A stretch of 64,000 bases of DNA. Origin: Piscinibacter aquaticus (GTDB lineage: Bacteria; Pseudomonadota; Gammaproteobacteria; Burkholderiales; Burkholderiaceae_C). Every line of letters starts with the position of its first letter. The stretch's first letter is position 1. The DNA lies in NCBI GenBank assembly GCA_007994965.1, contig VOPW01000001.1, forward strand, positions 3,038,001-3,102,000, in the 5' to 3' direction. The notes under the pieces are model-generated. The model was given only the letters and a program-made list of their open reading frames with translations. It did not search any database and was not told the origin of the DNA. The position numbers and the translations under genes were made by a program. Of this stretch, positions 32,517 through 42,677 are shown piece after piece.

Positions 32517-34491
32517 ATGACGGCCATCTTCCGCCCTGCCACCGCGCTGATGTCACGCCTGCGACTGGGAAACAAGTTCCTGCTGGCGGGCATCCCGACC
32601 CTGCTGCTGCTGCTCGCGCTGGGCTTCAGCGCCGCCCGCACCTTCGACGCCCGCGTGCGCGGCATCGAGTCCAAGCGCGCGGCCACTGCGCTGATGGCCG
32701 ACCTGGTCGAGTGGAACAAGGTGCTGATCGAGAGCCGCCGCGTCGCCATCACCGGCACGCCGGGCGATCCCGCGGCGCTGGACGCCTTCAAGCGCCGGGC
32801 GGCCCAGGTGGATCGCGTGCTCGCCACCATCGAGCGGCACGTGGCCGCCTCGCAGCCGCACTTCGACATGAGCAAGGAACTCGCCGGCCTGAAGACCGGC
32901 TGGGCCGAGCTGCAGTCGAAGATCGCCGCGCTGCCGGCCGATGCCGAGTTCGCGCAGAAGGCCTTCGCGGCGCACGCGCCCGAATACGGCCGCCTCTACG
33001 CCTTCATGCGCGACCTGGGCAACAAGTCCGGCCTCGCGCAGGACCCGGACGCCGACATCTTCTACCTCGGCTACCCGCTGGCCAACAACACGCCATCCAC
33101 CGCCGGCATCGCGGTGCGCATCGCCGCCTACGCGACGCTGAACGTCAGCCGCGGCGAGGTGTCGACCAAGGACAAGGTGTTCTACGAGGTCACCGACGCC
33201 CGCCTGAACGACACTTTCGGCAACGTCGAGACGCTGCTGGCGCAGTCGATGCAGGCCAACCCGCAGGTGAAGGAGGCGCTGTCCGCACGCTTCGACGCGC
33301 TCAAGGGCAGCTCGAAGGAACTGCTGGCCTTCGTGCGAAAGAACTTCACCAGCGTCGACAGGACCGCGGTGACGCAGCAGGAGGTGCTGACGGCGTCCAC
33401 GCCGACCATCGACGCCGCCTGGGCACTGGTGGAGGCCAATCGCGCGGTGCTCGACACGCTGCTGGCCGAGCGCGGCGCGAGTGCGGCGCTGGCTCGCAAC
33501 CTGCTCGTCGTGGCGCTGCTCGCCGGGCTGATGGTCTCGGTGTGGCTGTACGTCGGCATCTACCTGAGCATGGCGTCGAGCATGCGTCGCGCCTCGCGTG
33601 CCGCCGAGGCCATCGCGGCCGGCGAACTCGGCACGGTCGAGGCCGCGCGCAGCCGCGACGAGTTCGCCGACCTGATCGCCGACCTGCAGAAGGCCGACCG
33701 GGCGCTGGCCCGCGTGATCGCCGGGGTGAAGAACTCCTCCGAGTCGATCGCCACCGCCTCGTCGGAGATCGCCGTCGGCACGCAGGACCTGAGCGCGCGC
33801 ACCGAGCAGACCGCCAGCAGCCTGCAGCAGACCGCCAGCTCGATGGAGCAGCTGACCGGCACGGTGACGCACAGCAGCGCCTCGGCCGAGACGGCGCGCT
33901 CGCTGTCGTCGTCGGCGGCCGAGGTCGCCCAGCGCGGCGGCACGGTCGTTGCCGAGGTGGTGCAGACCATGGGCGAGATCAACGACAGCAGCCGCCGCAT
34001 CGCCGACATCATCGGCGTGATCGACGGCATCGCCTTCCAGACCAACATCCTGGCGCTCAATGCCGCCGTCGAAGCCGCCCGCGCCGGCGAGCAGGGCCGC
34101 GGCTTCGCGGTGGTGGCCGGCGAGGTGCGCAGCCTCGCGCAGCGCAGCGCCGAGGCGGCCCGCGAGATCAAGGGCCTGATCGGCACCAGCGTCGACAAGG
34201 TGGAGGCCGGCGCGAAGCTGGTCGGCTCGGCCGGCTCGACGATGAACGAGATCGTCGAATCGGTGCGCCGCGTCAACGAGGTGATCGGCGAGATCAGCGT
34301 CGCCGCGAACGAGCAGAAGCAGGGCATCGGCGAAGTCAACCTGGGCCGTCGGCCGGCTCGACCAGATGACGCAGCAGAACGCCGCCCTGGTGGAGCAGAG
34401 TGCAGCCGCCGCGGAAAGCCTGCGCGAACAGGCGCGGCGCCTGGCCGAGGTGGTCGGCAGCTTCCGCATCCGGGAAGGCAGCGCGGCCTGA
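32517..34491 (+). CDS. Membrane methyl-accepting chemotaxis protein, one frameshift
   Basis: An N-terminal membrane helix ([17 protein letters not shown]), a periplasmic sensor of about 300 residues, a second helix ([20 protein letters not shown]), a HAMP linker and the signalling domain with the tip [21 protein letters not shown]. One extra G near 34350 ('CTGGGCCGTC' for CTGGCCGTC) breaks the tail; repair gives [20 protein letters not shown]. Without repair the frame runs on into the next gene. The ATG at 32517 has GAGG upstream. About 658 residues, longer than usual because of the sensor. The ligand is unknown. Confidence 0.92.
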
Positions 34492-34523
34492 GCATCCTCA
34501 GCCCCGCTTCATCCTGCGCGGGC

Positions 34524-36043
34524 ATGATCGCCCGCGATGAACGCGGACCGCCACGCCCGACCGGTTGCACCGCCCCCGCTGACCGGTTCGCCGACCTCGG
34601 TCTGCTGGGCGCCCTCGCCCTGTGGCTGCTGGCCACGGCGTGGGTGCGGCCGCTGATGCTGCCCGACGAAGGGCGCTATGTCGGCGTGGCCGCCGCCATG
34701 CTGCAGGGCGACGCGCTGGTGCCCCGGCTGAACGGGCTGCCGTACTTCCACAAGCCGCCGCTGATGTACTGGCTCGACGCGGCGGCGATGGCGCTGCTCG
34801 GCGCGAACGAATTCGCCGCGCGCTTCGCGCCCGCCCTCGGCGCCTGGCTGATGGGCGCGGCCATCTTCCTCGACCTGCGCCGGCGCGTCGGCCCGCGCGA
34901 GGCGGCGATCGCGCTGGGCGTGCTGGCCACCTGCCCGTTCTTCTTCATCGGCGCCCAGTACGCCAACCACGACATGCTGGTCGCCGGCCTGATCACGGTG
35001 GCCATCGTCTGCGCCGGTCGCGCGGCCGATGCCGACGGCGCGTCGCTGGCGCTGCGCTGGTCGAGCGCGGCCTGGGTGGTGGCCGGCTTCGCGGTGCTGG
35101 CCAAGGGGCTGATCGGCGTGGTGCTGCCGGCGCTGGTGCTGCTGCCCGTGCTGGCCTGCCAGCGGCGCGGCAGGGCGATCGCGCGGCTGCTCCATCCGCT
35201 GGCGCTGCTCGCCTTCGCCGTGGTCGTGGTGCCCTGGTTCGCCGCCATGGCGCAGCGCTTTCCCGCCTTCCTCGACTACTTCTTCCTCGAGCAGCACGTA
35301 CGGCGCTACGCGCAAGGCGGCTTCAACAACGCCCAGCCGTGGTGGTTCTTCGTGCCCGTGATGCTGTTGCTGACCCTGCCGTGGAGCCTATGGCTGCCGG
35401 CACGGTGGCGCGAGCGCACGCGGCCGGCGGTGGCCGCGGCCCGGCCCTATGCATGGTGGGCCGCCGCCGTGCTCGCCTTCTTCTCGCTGCCGCAGTCCAA
35501 GCTGGTGGGCTATGCGCTGCCGGCCCTGGCGCCGCTGGCCGCGCTGCTGGCGCTGGCCGCCGCGCGCGGCCGCGCCCGGCGCGGGGTGATGCCGGCGGCC
35601 GCGCTGGCCTGCGTGGTGGCGGTGGTGGCGCTGGCGCGGCACGACGACTCGGCGCAGCGCGCTGGCGCGGGCCGTGCGCGCCGGGGTGCAGCCGGGCGAG
35701 CGCGTGGTGCTGGTCGGCCGTCCGTTCTTCGAGCTGCCCTTCTATGCCCGGCTGGCCGACGCGCCGCTGGTGCTGGCCGACTGGGACAGCGCGGACATCG
35801 ATCGCCACGACGACTGGCGCAAGGAACTGCGCGACGCGGCACGCTTCGACGCCGCCGCCGGGCAGCGCGTGCTGCTGCGGCCGGCCGAGCTTGCGGACGC
35901 GCCCTGCACGCGCGGCGCCGCCCTGGTTCGCCACACCGCTCGAATGGCGTCCGCCGCCCGCGCTGGCCGCGCTGGAGAGGGTCGCGGTCGATACGCGTGC
36001 CGCGCTGTGGCACCTGCCCGCGGACCGCCGCGCCTGCCGATGA
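34524..36043 (+). CDS. ArnT-like lipid-A glycosyltransferase (GT83/PMT family), two or three frameshifts
   Basis: A polytopic inner-membrane enzyme that takes a sugar from undecaprenyl phosphate. The catalytic periplasmic loop reads [18 protein letters not shown], followed by [20 protein letters not shown], and about twelve hydrophobic helices follow. The soluble C-terminal part is broken near 35662 and near 35926. An alternative start at ATG 34537 would need one more base near 34583 ('CTGACCGGTTC'). The stop overlaps the gtrA ATG. With the convergent deacetylase and GT2 it resembles Bordetella LgmB and Francisella FlmK, which add an amino sugar to lipid A phosphate. Confidence 0.85.
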
Positions 36044-36418
36044 CGCGCCTGCCGATCTATGCCGCGGTCGGTGGGGTGGCCACCGCGGTGCACTACGCGC
36101 TGCTGGCCCTGCTGGTCGAGCGCTGGGGCTGGCCCGCCCGGCAAGCCGCGGGCCCTGGCCGCGATGGTGGGCGCGCAGGTGGCTTACGCCGGCAACCGGG
36201 CCTTCACCTTCGCGCACCGCGGTGCAGTGCTGCGGTCGTGGCCGCGGTTCCAGCTCACTGCGCTGGCCGGTGCCGCGTTCGGCATGGTGCTGGTGGCCGC
36301 GAGCCAGGTGCTCGGCGCGCACTACTTCGCCGGCCGTGCTGGCCACCGTCCTGTCGATGCTGCTGACCTACGTCATCAACCGGCGCTGGACCTTCCGCCC
36401 AGGCCGGACCCAGGCTGA
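36040..36418 (+). CDS. GtrA family membrane protein, about two frameshifts
   Basis: A small protein of four hydrophobic helices: [56 protein letters not shown] and [16 protein letters not shown]. GtrA-type proteins are thought to flip undecaprenyl-phosphate sugars or to support a partner transferase. The family ending N-R-x-W-x-F is present. Breaks lie near 36137 and near 36338. The exact 3' end is uncertain, with the TGA at 36416-36418 used here. The ATG overlaps the stop of the ArnT-like gene. The 3' end overlaps the convergent deacetylase gene. Confidence 0.82.
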
Positions 36419-37217
36419 CGCCGGCCTCGTCGAGATCGGCGAGGAAGGCGTCGCTGCCGAGGTAGGCCGCCTCACGCTGGCGCGCCGCCGCGATGGCGTC
36501 GCCGGCCAGCGCACCGGCGCCGGGATGGCAGAACAGCAGGCCACCCCGCGCCGGCGCGGCGCGCAGCCAGCGGCGCATCAGGCCACGGTAGTCGGTGTCG
36601 CGGAAGTCGTAGGCCCCGAGCAGCACCTCGTTGTGCGGTACGCCGCGCCGCTCGAGCTGGCGCTGCAGCGCCCGCCCGCCGGTCGCCTCGATCAGCAGCC
36701 GCTTCAGCGGGCTGGCCGGGCCGGCCACGCGGCCGGTTCCGCGCACCGCCACCGGCACCTCGGCGGCTGCCACGGCGGCCAGCACGATCTCGCGCACGCC
36801 GGGCAGGTGATGCACGTGCTGGTGGCCGTCGACGAAGTCCGGCACGCGCCCGGTCTCGTCGACCAGGGCCCGCCATTGCGCGCGCCATTCGGCCTGAAGG
36901 GCCTCCAGCGGCAGCCGGCGCAGCAGGGCATCGCGCAGCAGTCGCGGCAGCGGCGGCAGCGTCGGCCAGATGCGGCGCAGCGACTCCGACAGCGGCCGGC
37001 CCTCGGTCAGGTTGAAGTGCAGGCCGCGCTGCAGGCGGCGCGGCAGCGGCAGCAGCAGGTGGGCCCGGCGGTGCCACGCCGGCCCGTTGACGAGGCACGA
37101 CACGGCCGAGACGCGGTTCGCCCATGCCAGATCGAGGATGGCCGAGCCGACGTCCTCGCCGATGCCGAAGTCGTCGGCGCAGACACCGAGCGTGCGCGGC
37201 GCGGCCGCCTCAGCCAT
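36368..37217 (-). CDS. ChbG/HpnK/NaxD (YdjC-family) deacetylase, end uncertain
   Basis: A metal-dependent carbohydrate N-deacetylase. The N-terminal aspartate motif [25 protein letters not shown] and the histidine pair [15 protein letters not shown] are visible, with a late FCHPGAGAL. In Francisella, NaxD removes the acetyl group from undecaprenyl-phosphate-GalNAc before its use by an ArnT-type enzyme. The neighbourhood suggests the same here. The end is placed at the TAG at 36368, reached after adding one base near 36405 ([14 protein letters not shown]). Without this the frame has no nearby stop. Confidence 0.82.
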
Positions 37218-37244
37218 GGCGCTCGCCGTACAGCGGCATCGGCG

Positions 37245-38276
37245 TCACCGGCGCGCGAGGCCACGCGCGGCCTGCGGCGTGATCCGCGTCTGCCCCTGCT
37301 CGGCGGCCACCACGTAGATCGGGCGCTGCTTGACCTCGTCGAAGATGCGGCCGATGTACTCGCCCAGGATGCCGATCGACAGCAGTTGCACGCCGCTGAA
37401 GAACATCAGGCCGACCGCCAGCGTGGCCCAGCCCGCCACCGGATGGCCCTCGATCACGTGATCGACGAGCAGCCACAGGCCGTAGAGCAGCGCCAGCAGC
37501 GCGATGCAGGCGCCGACGCCGCTCCACAGGCGCAGCGGAAAGTTGCTGAAGGCGGTGATGCCGGTCAGCGCCAGCCGCCCCAGCCGGCCCAGCGAGAAGC
37601 TGCTGCGGCCGGCCCTGCGCTGCTGCGGAACGTATTCGATGGTGCGGGTCTCGAAGCCCACCCATGCGTACAGGCCCTTCATGAAGCGGTTGCGCTCCGG
37701 CAGGTCCTTGAGCGCATCGACGACACGCCGGTCCATCAGCCGGAAATCGCCGGCACCGGCGAGGATGGGCACCGGCGAGCCGAGGTTCACCGCGCGGTAG
37801 AAGAGCCGCGTGCCGACGCGCTTGCCCAGCGCCTCGTCGGCCCGCGACGCGCGCACGGCGCAGACCATGTCGGCCCCCTGTCGCCGGGCCTCCAGCATCT
37901 GCGGCAGCAGGCTGGCGGGGTGCTGTCCATCGGCGTCCATCAGCACCACCACGTCGCCCAGGGCCCGGTCGATGCCGGCGGTCAGCGCCGCCTCCTTGCC
38001 GAAGTTGCGCGACAGGCGGACGACCCGGACGCCCGACTCGGCCGCACATGACCGGGCCACGGCCAGCGTGCCATCGCGGCTGCCGTCGTCGACGACGATC
38101 ACTTCCCAGCGCTCGGTCAGGGTGGCCAGCGTCGTTCGCAGATCCTCGAGCACCGCCGCGAGGCTGCCGGCCTCGTTGTAGGCCGGCATCACCACGCTGA
38201 TCGACGGCGATGCGCCGCGCTCGCCGGTGCGAGCTTCGCCTGCGGCCCTGCCGTTCGGGACAGTGATCTCCTTCAC
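37245..38276 (-). CDS. GT2 family undecaprenyl-phosphate glycosyltransferase (GtrB/ArnC-like)
   Basis: A cytoplasmic GT-A domain with [28 protein letters not shown] and [16 protein letters not shown] precedes two C-terminal membrane helices ([16 protein letters not shown] and [20 protein letters not shown]) and the tail [14 protein letters not shown]. It would load a sugar, probably N-acetylhexosamine, on undecaprenyl phosphate. The frame opens at 38357 with atypical residues. I chose the GTG at 38276, which gives a normal 343 residues, but this start is unsure. It precedes the deacetylase by 27 bp. Confidence 0.88.
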   Translation of the reverse strand: MKEITVPNGRAAGEARTGERGASPSISVVMPAYNEAGSLAAVLEDLRTTLATLTERWEVIVVDDGSRDGTLAVARSCAAESGVRVVRLSRNFGKEAALTAGIDRALGDVVVLMDADGQHPASLLPQMLEARRQGADMVCAVRASRADEALGKRVGTRLFYRAVNLGSPVPILAGAGDFRLMDRRVVDALKDLPERNRFMKGLYAWVGFETRTIEYVPQQRRAGRSSFSLGRLGRLALTGITAFSNFPLRLWSGVGACIALLALLYGLWLLVDHVIEGHPVAGWATLAVGLMFFSGVQLLSIGILGEYIGRIFDEVKQRPIYVVAAEQGQTRITPQAARGLARR

Positions 38277-38292
38277 GCTGCCAGTGTGGCGT

Positions 38293-38351
38293 CGCTCGAT
38301 TAGGCATGGCTGAAGTCGCCGGGGCGCGTCAAAGTACCGATTGATCGAGCG
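38293..38351. repeat. Inverted repeat CGCTCGAT ... ATCGAGCG between divergent genes
   Basis: Arms of 8 bp, CGCTCGAT at 38293-38300 and ATCGAGCG at 38344-38351, lie 43 bp apart in the gap between the GT2 gene and the GGDEF-EAL gene. A looping regulator or chance could explain them. I see no clear -35/-10 pair. Confidence 0.3.
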
Positions 38352-38454
38352 CAACACATCGCATCGGCCTCAGTTCGGGACGACACTGGCCGAAGGACGA
38401 ACACGGTCGGCCGCCCGGCGTTGCCGGCCCGGTTCCAACCCACGAGAGGTCGCG

Positions 38455-39970
38455 ATGGTCACAGACATGAATCCGGCAGCCTGGGCAGGCGTTGCTGCCG
38501 CCGCACTGGCCGCCGTGGCCGGGGCCGCGTGGGCGTGGCACCGACGCTCCGGCCGCGTGGCGGCGGCGGCTACCACGGCCGCGACGCCTCCGTCCAGCGA
38601 TTCGCTCACCGGCCTGCCCACGCGCGAGCGTTTCGAGGCGCTGCTGAACGAGCGCAGTGTCGCGCTGGAGAAGTCCGGCCGCGACGGCTGCCTGATGGTG
38701 GTCGGCCTGGACGACCTGCGCCTGCTGCGCGACGACGCCGGCGCCCCGGAGGCCGAGCTCGCACTGGCCGCCGCGGCCACGCTGCTGCGCCAGAACGTGG
38801 GCGCGACGACGCCGCTGGCGCGCGTCGATGCCGACACCTTTGCGCTGTGGCTCGACGCCCCGCGCGAGGCGGCCGAGAAGCTGGCCACACGCCTCGTGGA
38901 AGCCTTCGATGCGCCGCTGCAGGCCGGCGGCCGCGAGTGCCGCGTCGGCGTGTCGATCGGCGTGGCGCTCGCGCCGGAACACGGCAGCGGCATCCGCCTG
39001 CTCGGTCGTGCGGCGGCCGCCATGCAATCGGTGCGGCGCAGCGGTGGGCACGCCCATGCGGTCTTCGATGCGCGCATCGATGCCAACCACAACGAGGAAC
39101 TGCTGATCGCCCGCGAGCTGCAGCACGCGGTGGTGAAGCGTCAGCTCGAACTCTTCTTCCAGCCGCGCATCGACGCCAGCACGCTGCAGGTCACGGCCGT
39201 CGAGGCGCTGCTGCGCTGGCGGCACCCGAATCTGGGCCCGGTCAGCCCGGCGCGCTTCATCCCGATCGCCGAGCGTCACGGCCTGATCGAGACCATCGGC
39301 GGCTGGGCCCTCGATGCCGCGCTGCGCCAGCCGCACTGTGGCGCCAAAGCCGGCCTGAAGCTGCGCGTGGCGGTGAACGTCTCGGGCGTGCAGTTCCGCC
39401 AGGACGACTTCGCATCGCGCCTCGAACGCGGCCTGAAGGCGCACGGCATCCCCGCCGACGCGCTGATCTGCGAACTGACGCAGGCCGTGGCGATGGAGAA
39501 CACCGAGGCCACGCGCCGGGCCTTCGCGCGGCTGGGCAAGCTCGGCGTGCCGGTGGCGATCGACGACTTCGCCGCCAGCGCCGCGGGCCGGCCGCGCGCT
39601 GTCGCACCAGCCGGTGCGCGAGCTGCAGATCGACCGGGCCACCGTGGCGGCGCTGCACCGCAGCGTCGACGCGCGCGCGATGGTCGAGAGTGCGGTGCAG
39701 GCGGCGAAGGAGCTGGGCCTGAGCGTGGTCGCCGAAGGCGTCGAGACGGAGGCGCAGCGCGATGCGGCGGTGCGCCTGGGCTGCCACCAGCTGCAGGGCT
39801 ACACGGTGGCGCGGCCGATGAGCGCACGCGCCGTGGTGCTGTGGGCGGCCGACGCGCCGAGCACGCTGGCGCAGACCCTGCAACCCAACGGCTTCAAGGA
39901 CACGCTGCCGATGGCCGCACCTGCCGCGCCAACCGGCTTCGCGGCCACGCGCATCTCGCTGCAGCGCTGA
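38455..39970 (+). CDS. GGDEF-EAL protein with degenerate active sites, one frameshift
   Basis: One N-terminal membrane helix (AWAGVAAAALAAVAGAAWAW) is followed by a GGDEF domain whose signature reads DADTF in place of GGDEF. The EAL domain keeps EALLRW, VNVSGVQF, CELTQAVAMEN, IDDFAAS and VVAEGVET. The catalytic lysine of the LKID motif is glutamine (LQIDR) and loop 6 (DFGTG) reads DFAAS. Cyclic-di-GMP synthesis is therefore very unlikely and hydrolysis doubtful; a c-di-GMP-binding or protein-interaction role fits better. The frame is lost near 39590. The ATG at 38455 has GAGAGG upstream. About 505 residues. Confidence 0.87.
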
Positions 39971-40096
39971 GCGCACGATCAGCCCTGCGCCCCGGCGGGG
40001 CGTCACGAGCCTTTCACAGACGAAGGCTTCAATGCCTGGGTACGCAACGCGACGGCCGCAGTCACGACGGCCGCGCACCAACCCAGGAGTTCTTCC

Positions 40097-41095
40097 GTGC
40101 ATCGCTCTCTCATCGCCACGGCCGCGCTAGCCGTGCTCTCTTCGTTCGCCCACGCCCAGACCAGCAGCGTCACCATCTACGGCCTGCTCGACCAGGGCGT
40201 GATCAAGGGCAACGGCGGCACCGCCACCAACCCGGGCGGCCTCGGTACCTCCGAAGCCTGGACACTCGGCCAGCCTCGACCTCGCGCTGGCCTTCCGCGG
40301 CAACGAAGACCTGGGCGGCGGCCTCGCGGCGCAGTTCCAGATCGAGCACCGCTTCAACCCCGACACCGGCGCCGTCAACAGCGCCAATTCGTTCTGGAAC
40401 GGCCGCTCCTACCTGCAGCTGACCAGCAAGGATGTCGGCGCCGTGTACCTCGGCCGCGAGTACACGCCGGCCTATTTCATCCAGGTGAAATCGGATCCGT
40501 TCGGCAACGACGGCGTCGGCCGTGCCGGCTCGGTCGCGCTGTGGGGCAACTACCAGACGCCCGATGCGGTGGGCAACGGCACGCGCGCCTCCAACTCGAT
40601 CGGCTACAAGACGCCGAACTTCGCCGGCTTCACCGCCTCGGCCGCGATCGGCCTGAGCGAGACGACCGGCCTCGGCCGCGTGCAGAGCTTCAACGCCGAA
40701 TACGCCGCCGGCCCGATCTACGCCGGCGTCGGCTTCGAGCAGGTGAAGGACGGCAGCAACGACGGCCGCGGCGTCACCAGCATCGCCCTCCACTACAACT
40801 TCGGCGTGGTCAAGCCGATCCTCTATTACGCGCAGGGCAAGACCGATGCCGGCGGCAACACCAAGGCCAAGGTCTACATGATTGCCGCCACCGCGCCGCT
40901 GGGCAACGGCCTGCTGAAGGCGATGTACTACGACCTCGATTCGGACATCGATGCGCGTGACCGCTCGAAGATCGGCCTGGGCTACAACTACACCCTGTCC
41001 AAGCGCACCAACCTGTACATCGACCTCGGCGGGCCAAGCAGACCAACCTCGAGAACAACCGCGCCTACGCGTTCGGCGTGCGCCACACGTTCTGA
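40097..41095 (+). CDS. Betaproteobacterial general porin, two frameshifts
   Basis: An outer-membrane trimeric porin. The signal peptide (HRSLIATAALAVLSSFAHAQ) is followed by SSVTIYGLLDQGV, the usual mature start of burkholderial porins. FRGNEDLGGGLAAQFQIE, VYLGREYTPAY and the C-terminal GVRHTF with a terminal phenylalanine are also typical. The start is a GTG with CAGGAG upstream. Breaks lie near 40265 (one extra C) and near 41032 (one G lost in GGGG). About 333 residues. Confidence 0.92.
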
Positions 41096-41143
41096 CCGTC
41101 CCGGATCGGCCCGGACCGGCCGCCACTCCACGAGGAGCTTGCG

Positions 41144-42416
41144 ATGAACATCCTTCGTCTTCCTTCCGTGGCGGCCGCGCTTGCGCTGGCGGCCCTCGCC
41201 CTGCCCGCCAGCGCCAGCAGCGAACGCCATGACCCTGATCGCCGTGGCGGCGGCGGCCCGCCGCGCAGCTCGGCCCGCGCCCCTTCTTCCTCGTCGACGA
41301 CATGCGCGACGGGCCGCTGAAGCGCCAGCTGCAGCAATGCGCGCGCCGCGGCCAGTTCACCGCGCGCGACTGGTCGATCGGCCACCGCGGCGCGGCGATG
41401 CAGTTCCCGGAGCACACCGCCGAGTCGTACACCGCCGCGGCGCGCATGGGCGCCGGCATCGTCGAGTGCGACGTGACCTTCACCAAGGACAAGGAACTCG
41501 TCTGCCGCCACGCGCAGAACGACCTGCACACCACCACCAACATCCTCGTCACGCCGCTGGCGGCCAAGTGCACCAAGCCCTTCACGCCAGCCAGCTTCGA
41601 CGCCGCCGGCAACCTCGTCAGCCCGGCCAGCGCCGAGTGCCGCACCAGCGACATCACGCTGGCCGAGTTCAAGACGCTGCGCGGCAAGATGGATGCCTCC
41701 AACCCCGCGCGCGCACGCCGCAGGAGTACCTCGGCGGCACCGCCAACTGGCGCACCGACCTCTACGCCGGTCCGAGCAGCGGCACGTTGCTGACGCACCG
41801 CGAGAGCATCGAGCTCTTCAAGGCGCTGGGCGTGAAGATGACGCCGGAGCTGAAGTCGCCGAGCGTGGCCATGCCCTTCGACGGCTTCACGCAGCAGGCC
41901 TACGCGCAGAAGATGATCGACGAGTACAAGGCCGCCGGCGTCAGCCCGCGCCACGTGTGGCCGCAGTCGTTCAACCAGGCCGACGTGCTGTACTGGGTGA
42001 AGAACGAACCGGCCTTCGGGCGCCGGGCGGTCTTCCTCGACGATGCCGAGACCGTGGCCAACCTGCCCACGCTGGGCGAACTGCAGGGCTACAAGGCGCA
42101 GGGCATCAACATCGTCGCGCCGCCGATCTTCGCGCTGCTCACCACCGACCCGTCGGGCCGCATCGTGCCCTCGGCCTATGCGCGCAACGCCAAGGCCGCG
42201 GGGCTGGACATCATCGCCTGGACGCTGGAGCGCTCGGGCATCCTCGCCGACGGCGGCAACGGCTTCTACTACCAGAGCTTCGACGGCGCGATCCAGCGCG
42301 AGGGCGACATGTTCCAGGTGCTCGACGTGCTGGCGCGCGACATCGGCATCCTCGGCATCTTCTCCGACTGGCCGGCGACGACGACCTTCTACGCCAACTG
42401 CGCCGGGCTGCGCTGA
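41144..42416 (+). CDS. Secreted glycerophosphodiester phosphodiesterase, at least two frameshifts
   Basis: A periplasmic enzyme that splits glycerophosphodiesters to glycerol-3-phosphate and an alcohol. The signal peptide is [20 protein letters not shown]. The catalytic motifs are [15 protein letters not shown] and [21 protein letters not shown], with two metal-binding acids and the histidine pair. Later blocks include [10 protein letters not shown] and the C-terminal [15 protein letters not shown]. The frame breaks in 41220-41280 and near 41710. The ATG at 41144 has GAGGAG upstream. It follows the porin by 49 bp and may share its transcript. About 424 residues. Confidence 0.88.
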
Positions 42417-42677
42417 GCGCGCGGAACACCCGATTCTCGTGCCCGCGCGGCCTGACGGCGGCTCTCGGCCACGAACAGACCTTGCAGTCGCCGCCGCGGA
42501 GCTGACGTTCGGTGACGAAACCTCGTGTCGGCACTGGTCCGCAGGCCAAGCCTCGCTCGACATGAGCGCCGCTTCGCGACGGTTCCCCGATCGCCGTCAG
42601 CCTTCTCGGTAACGCGGCGTTAACGCTCGCCCAACTACAACCCGCTCGCAGGCCCGCAGTTGGGCCCGGAGGACAGG

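Noticed and set aside
32424..38051. A single 1,875-codon open frame that seems to fuse a chemoreceptor, an ArnT-like enzyme and more
   Set aside because: It arises because one extra G near 34350 removes the receptor stop; after 36.4 kb it is only the complement of the minus-strand deacetylase and GT2 genes.
40040..40080. Repeat CGACGGCCGC ... CGACGGCCGC upstream of the porin
   Set aside because: Two 10-bp GC-rich copies 6 bp apart are expected by chance at this GC content and have no match to a porin regulator site.
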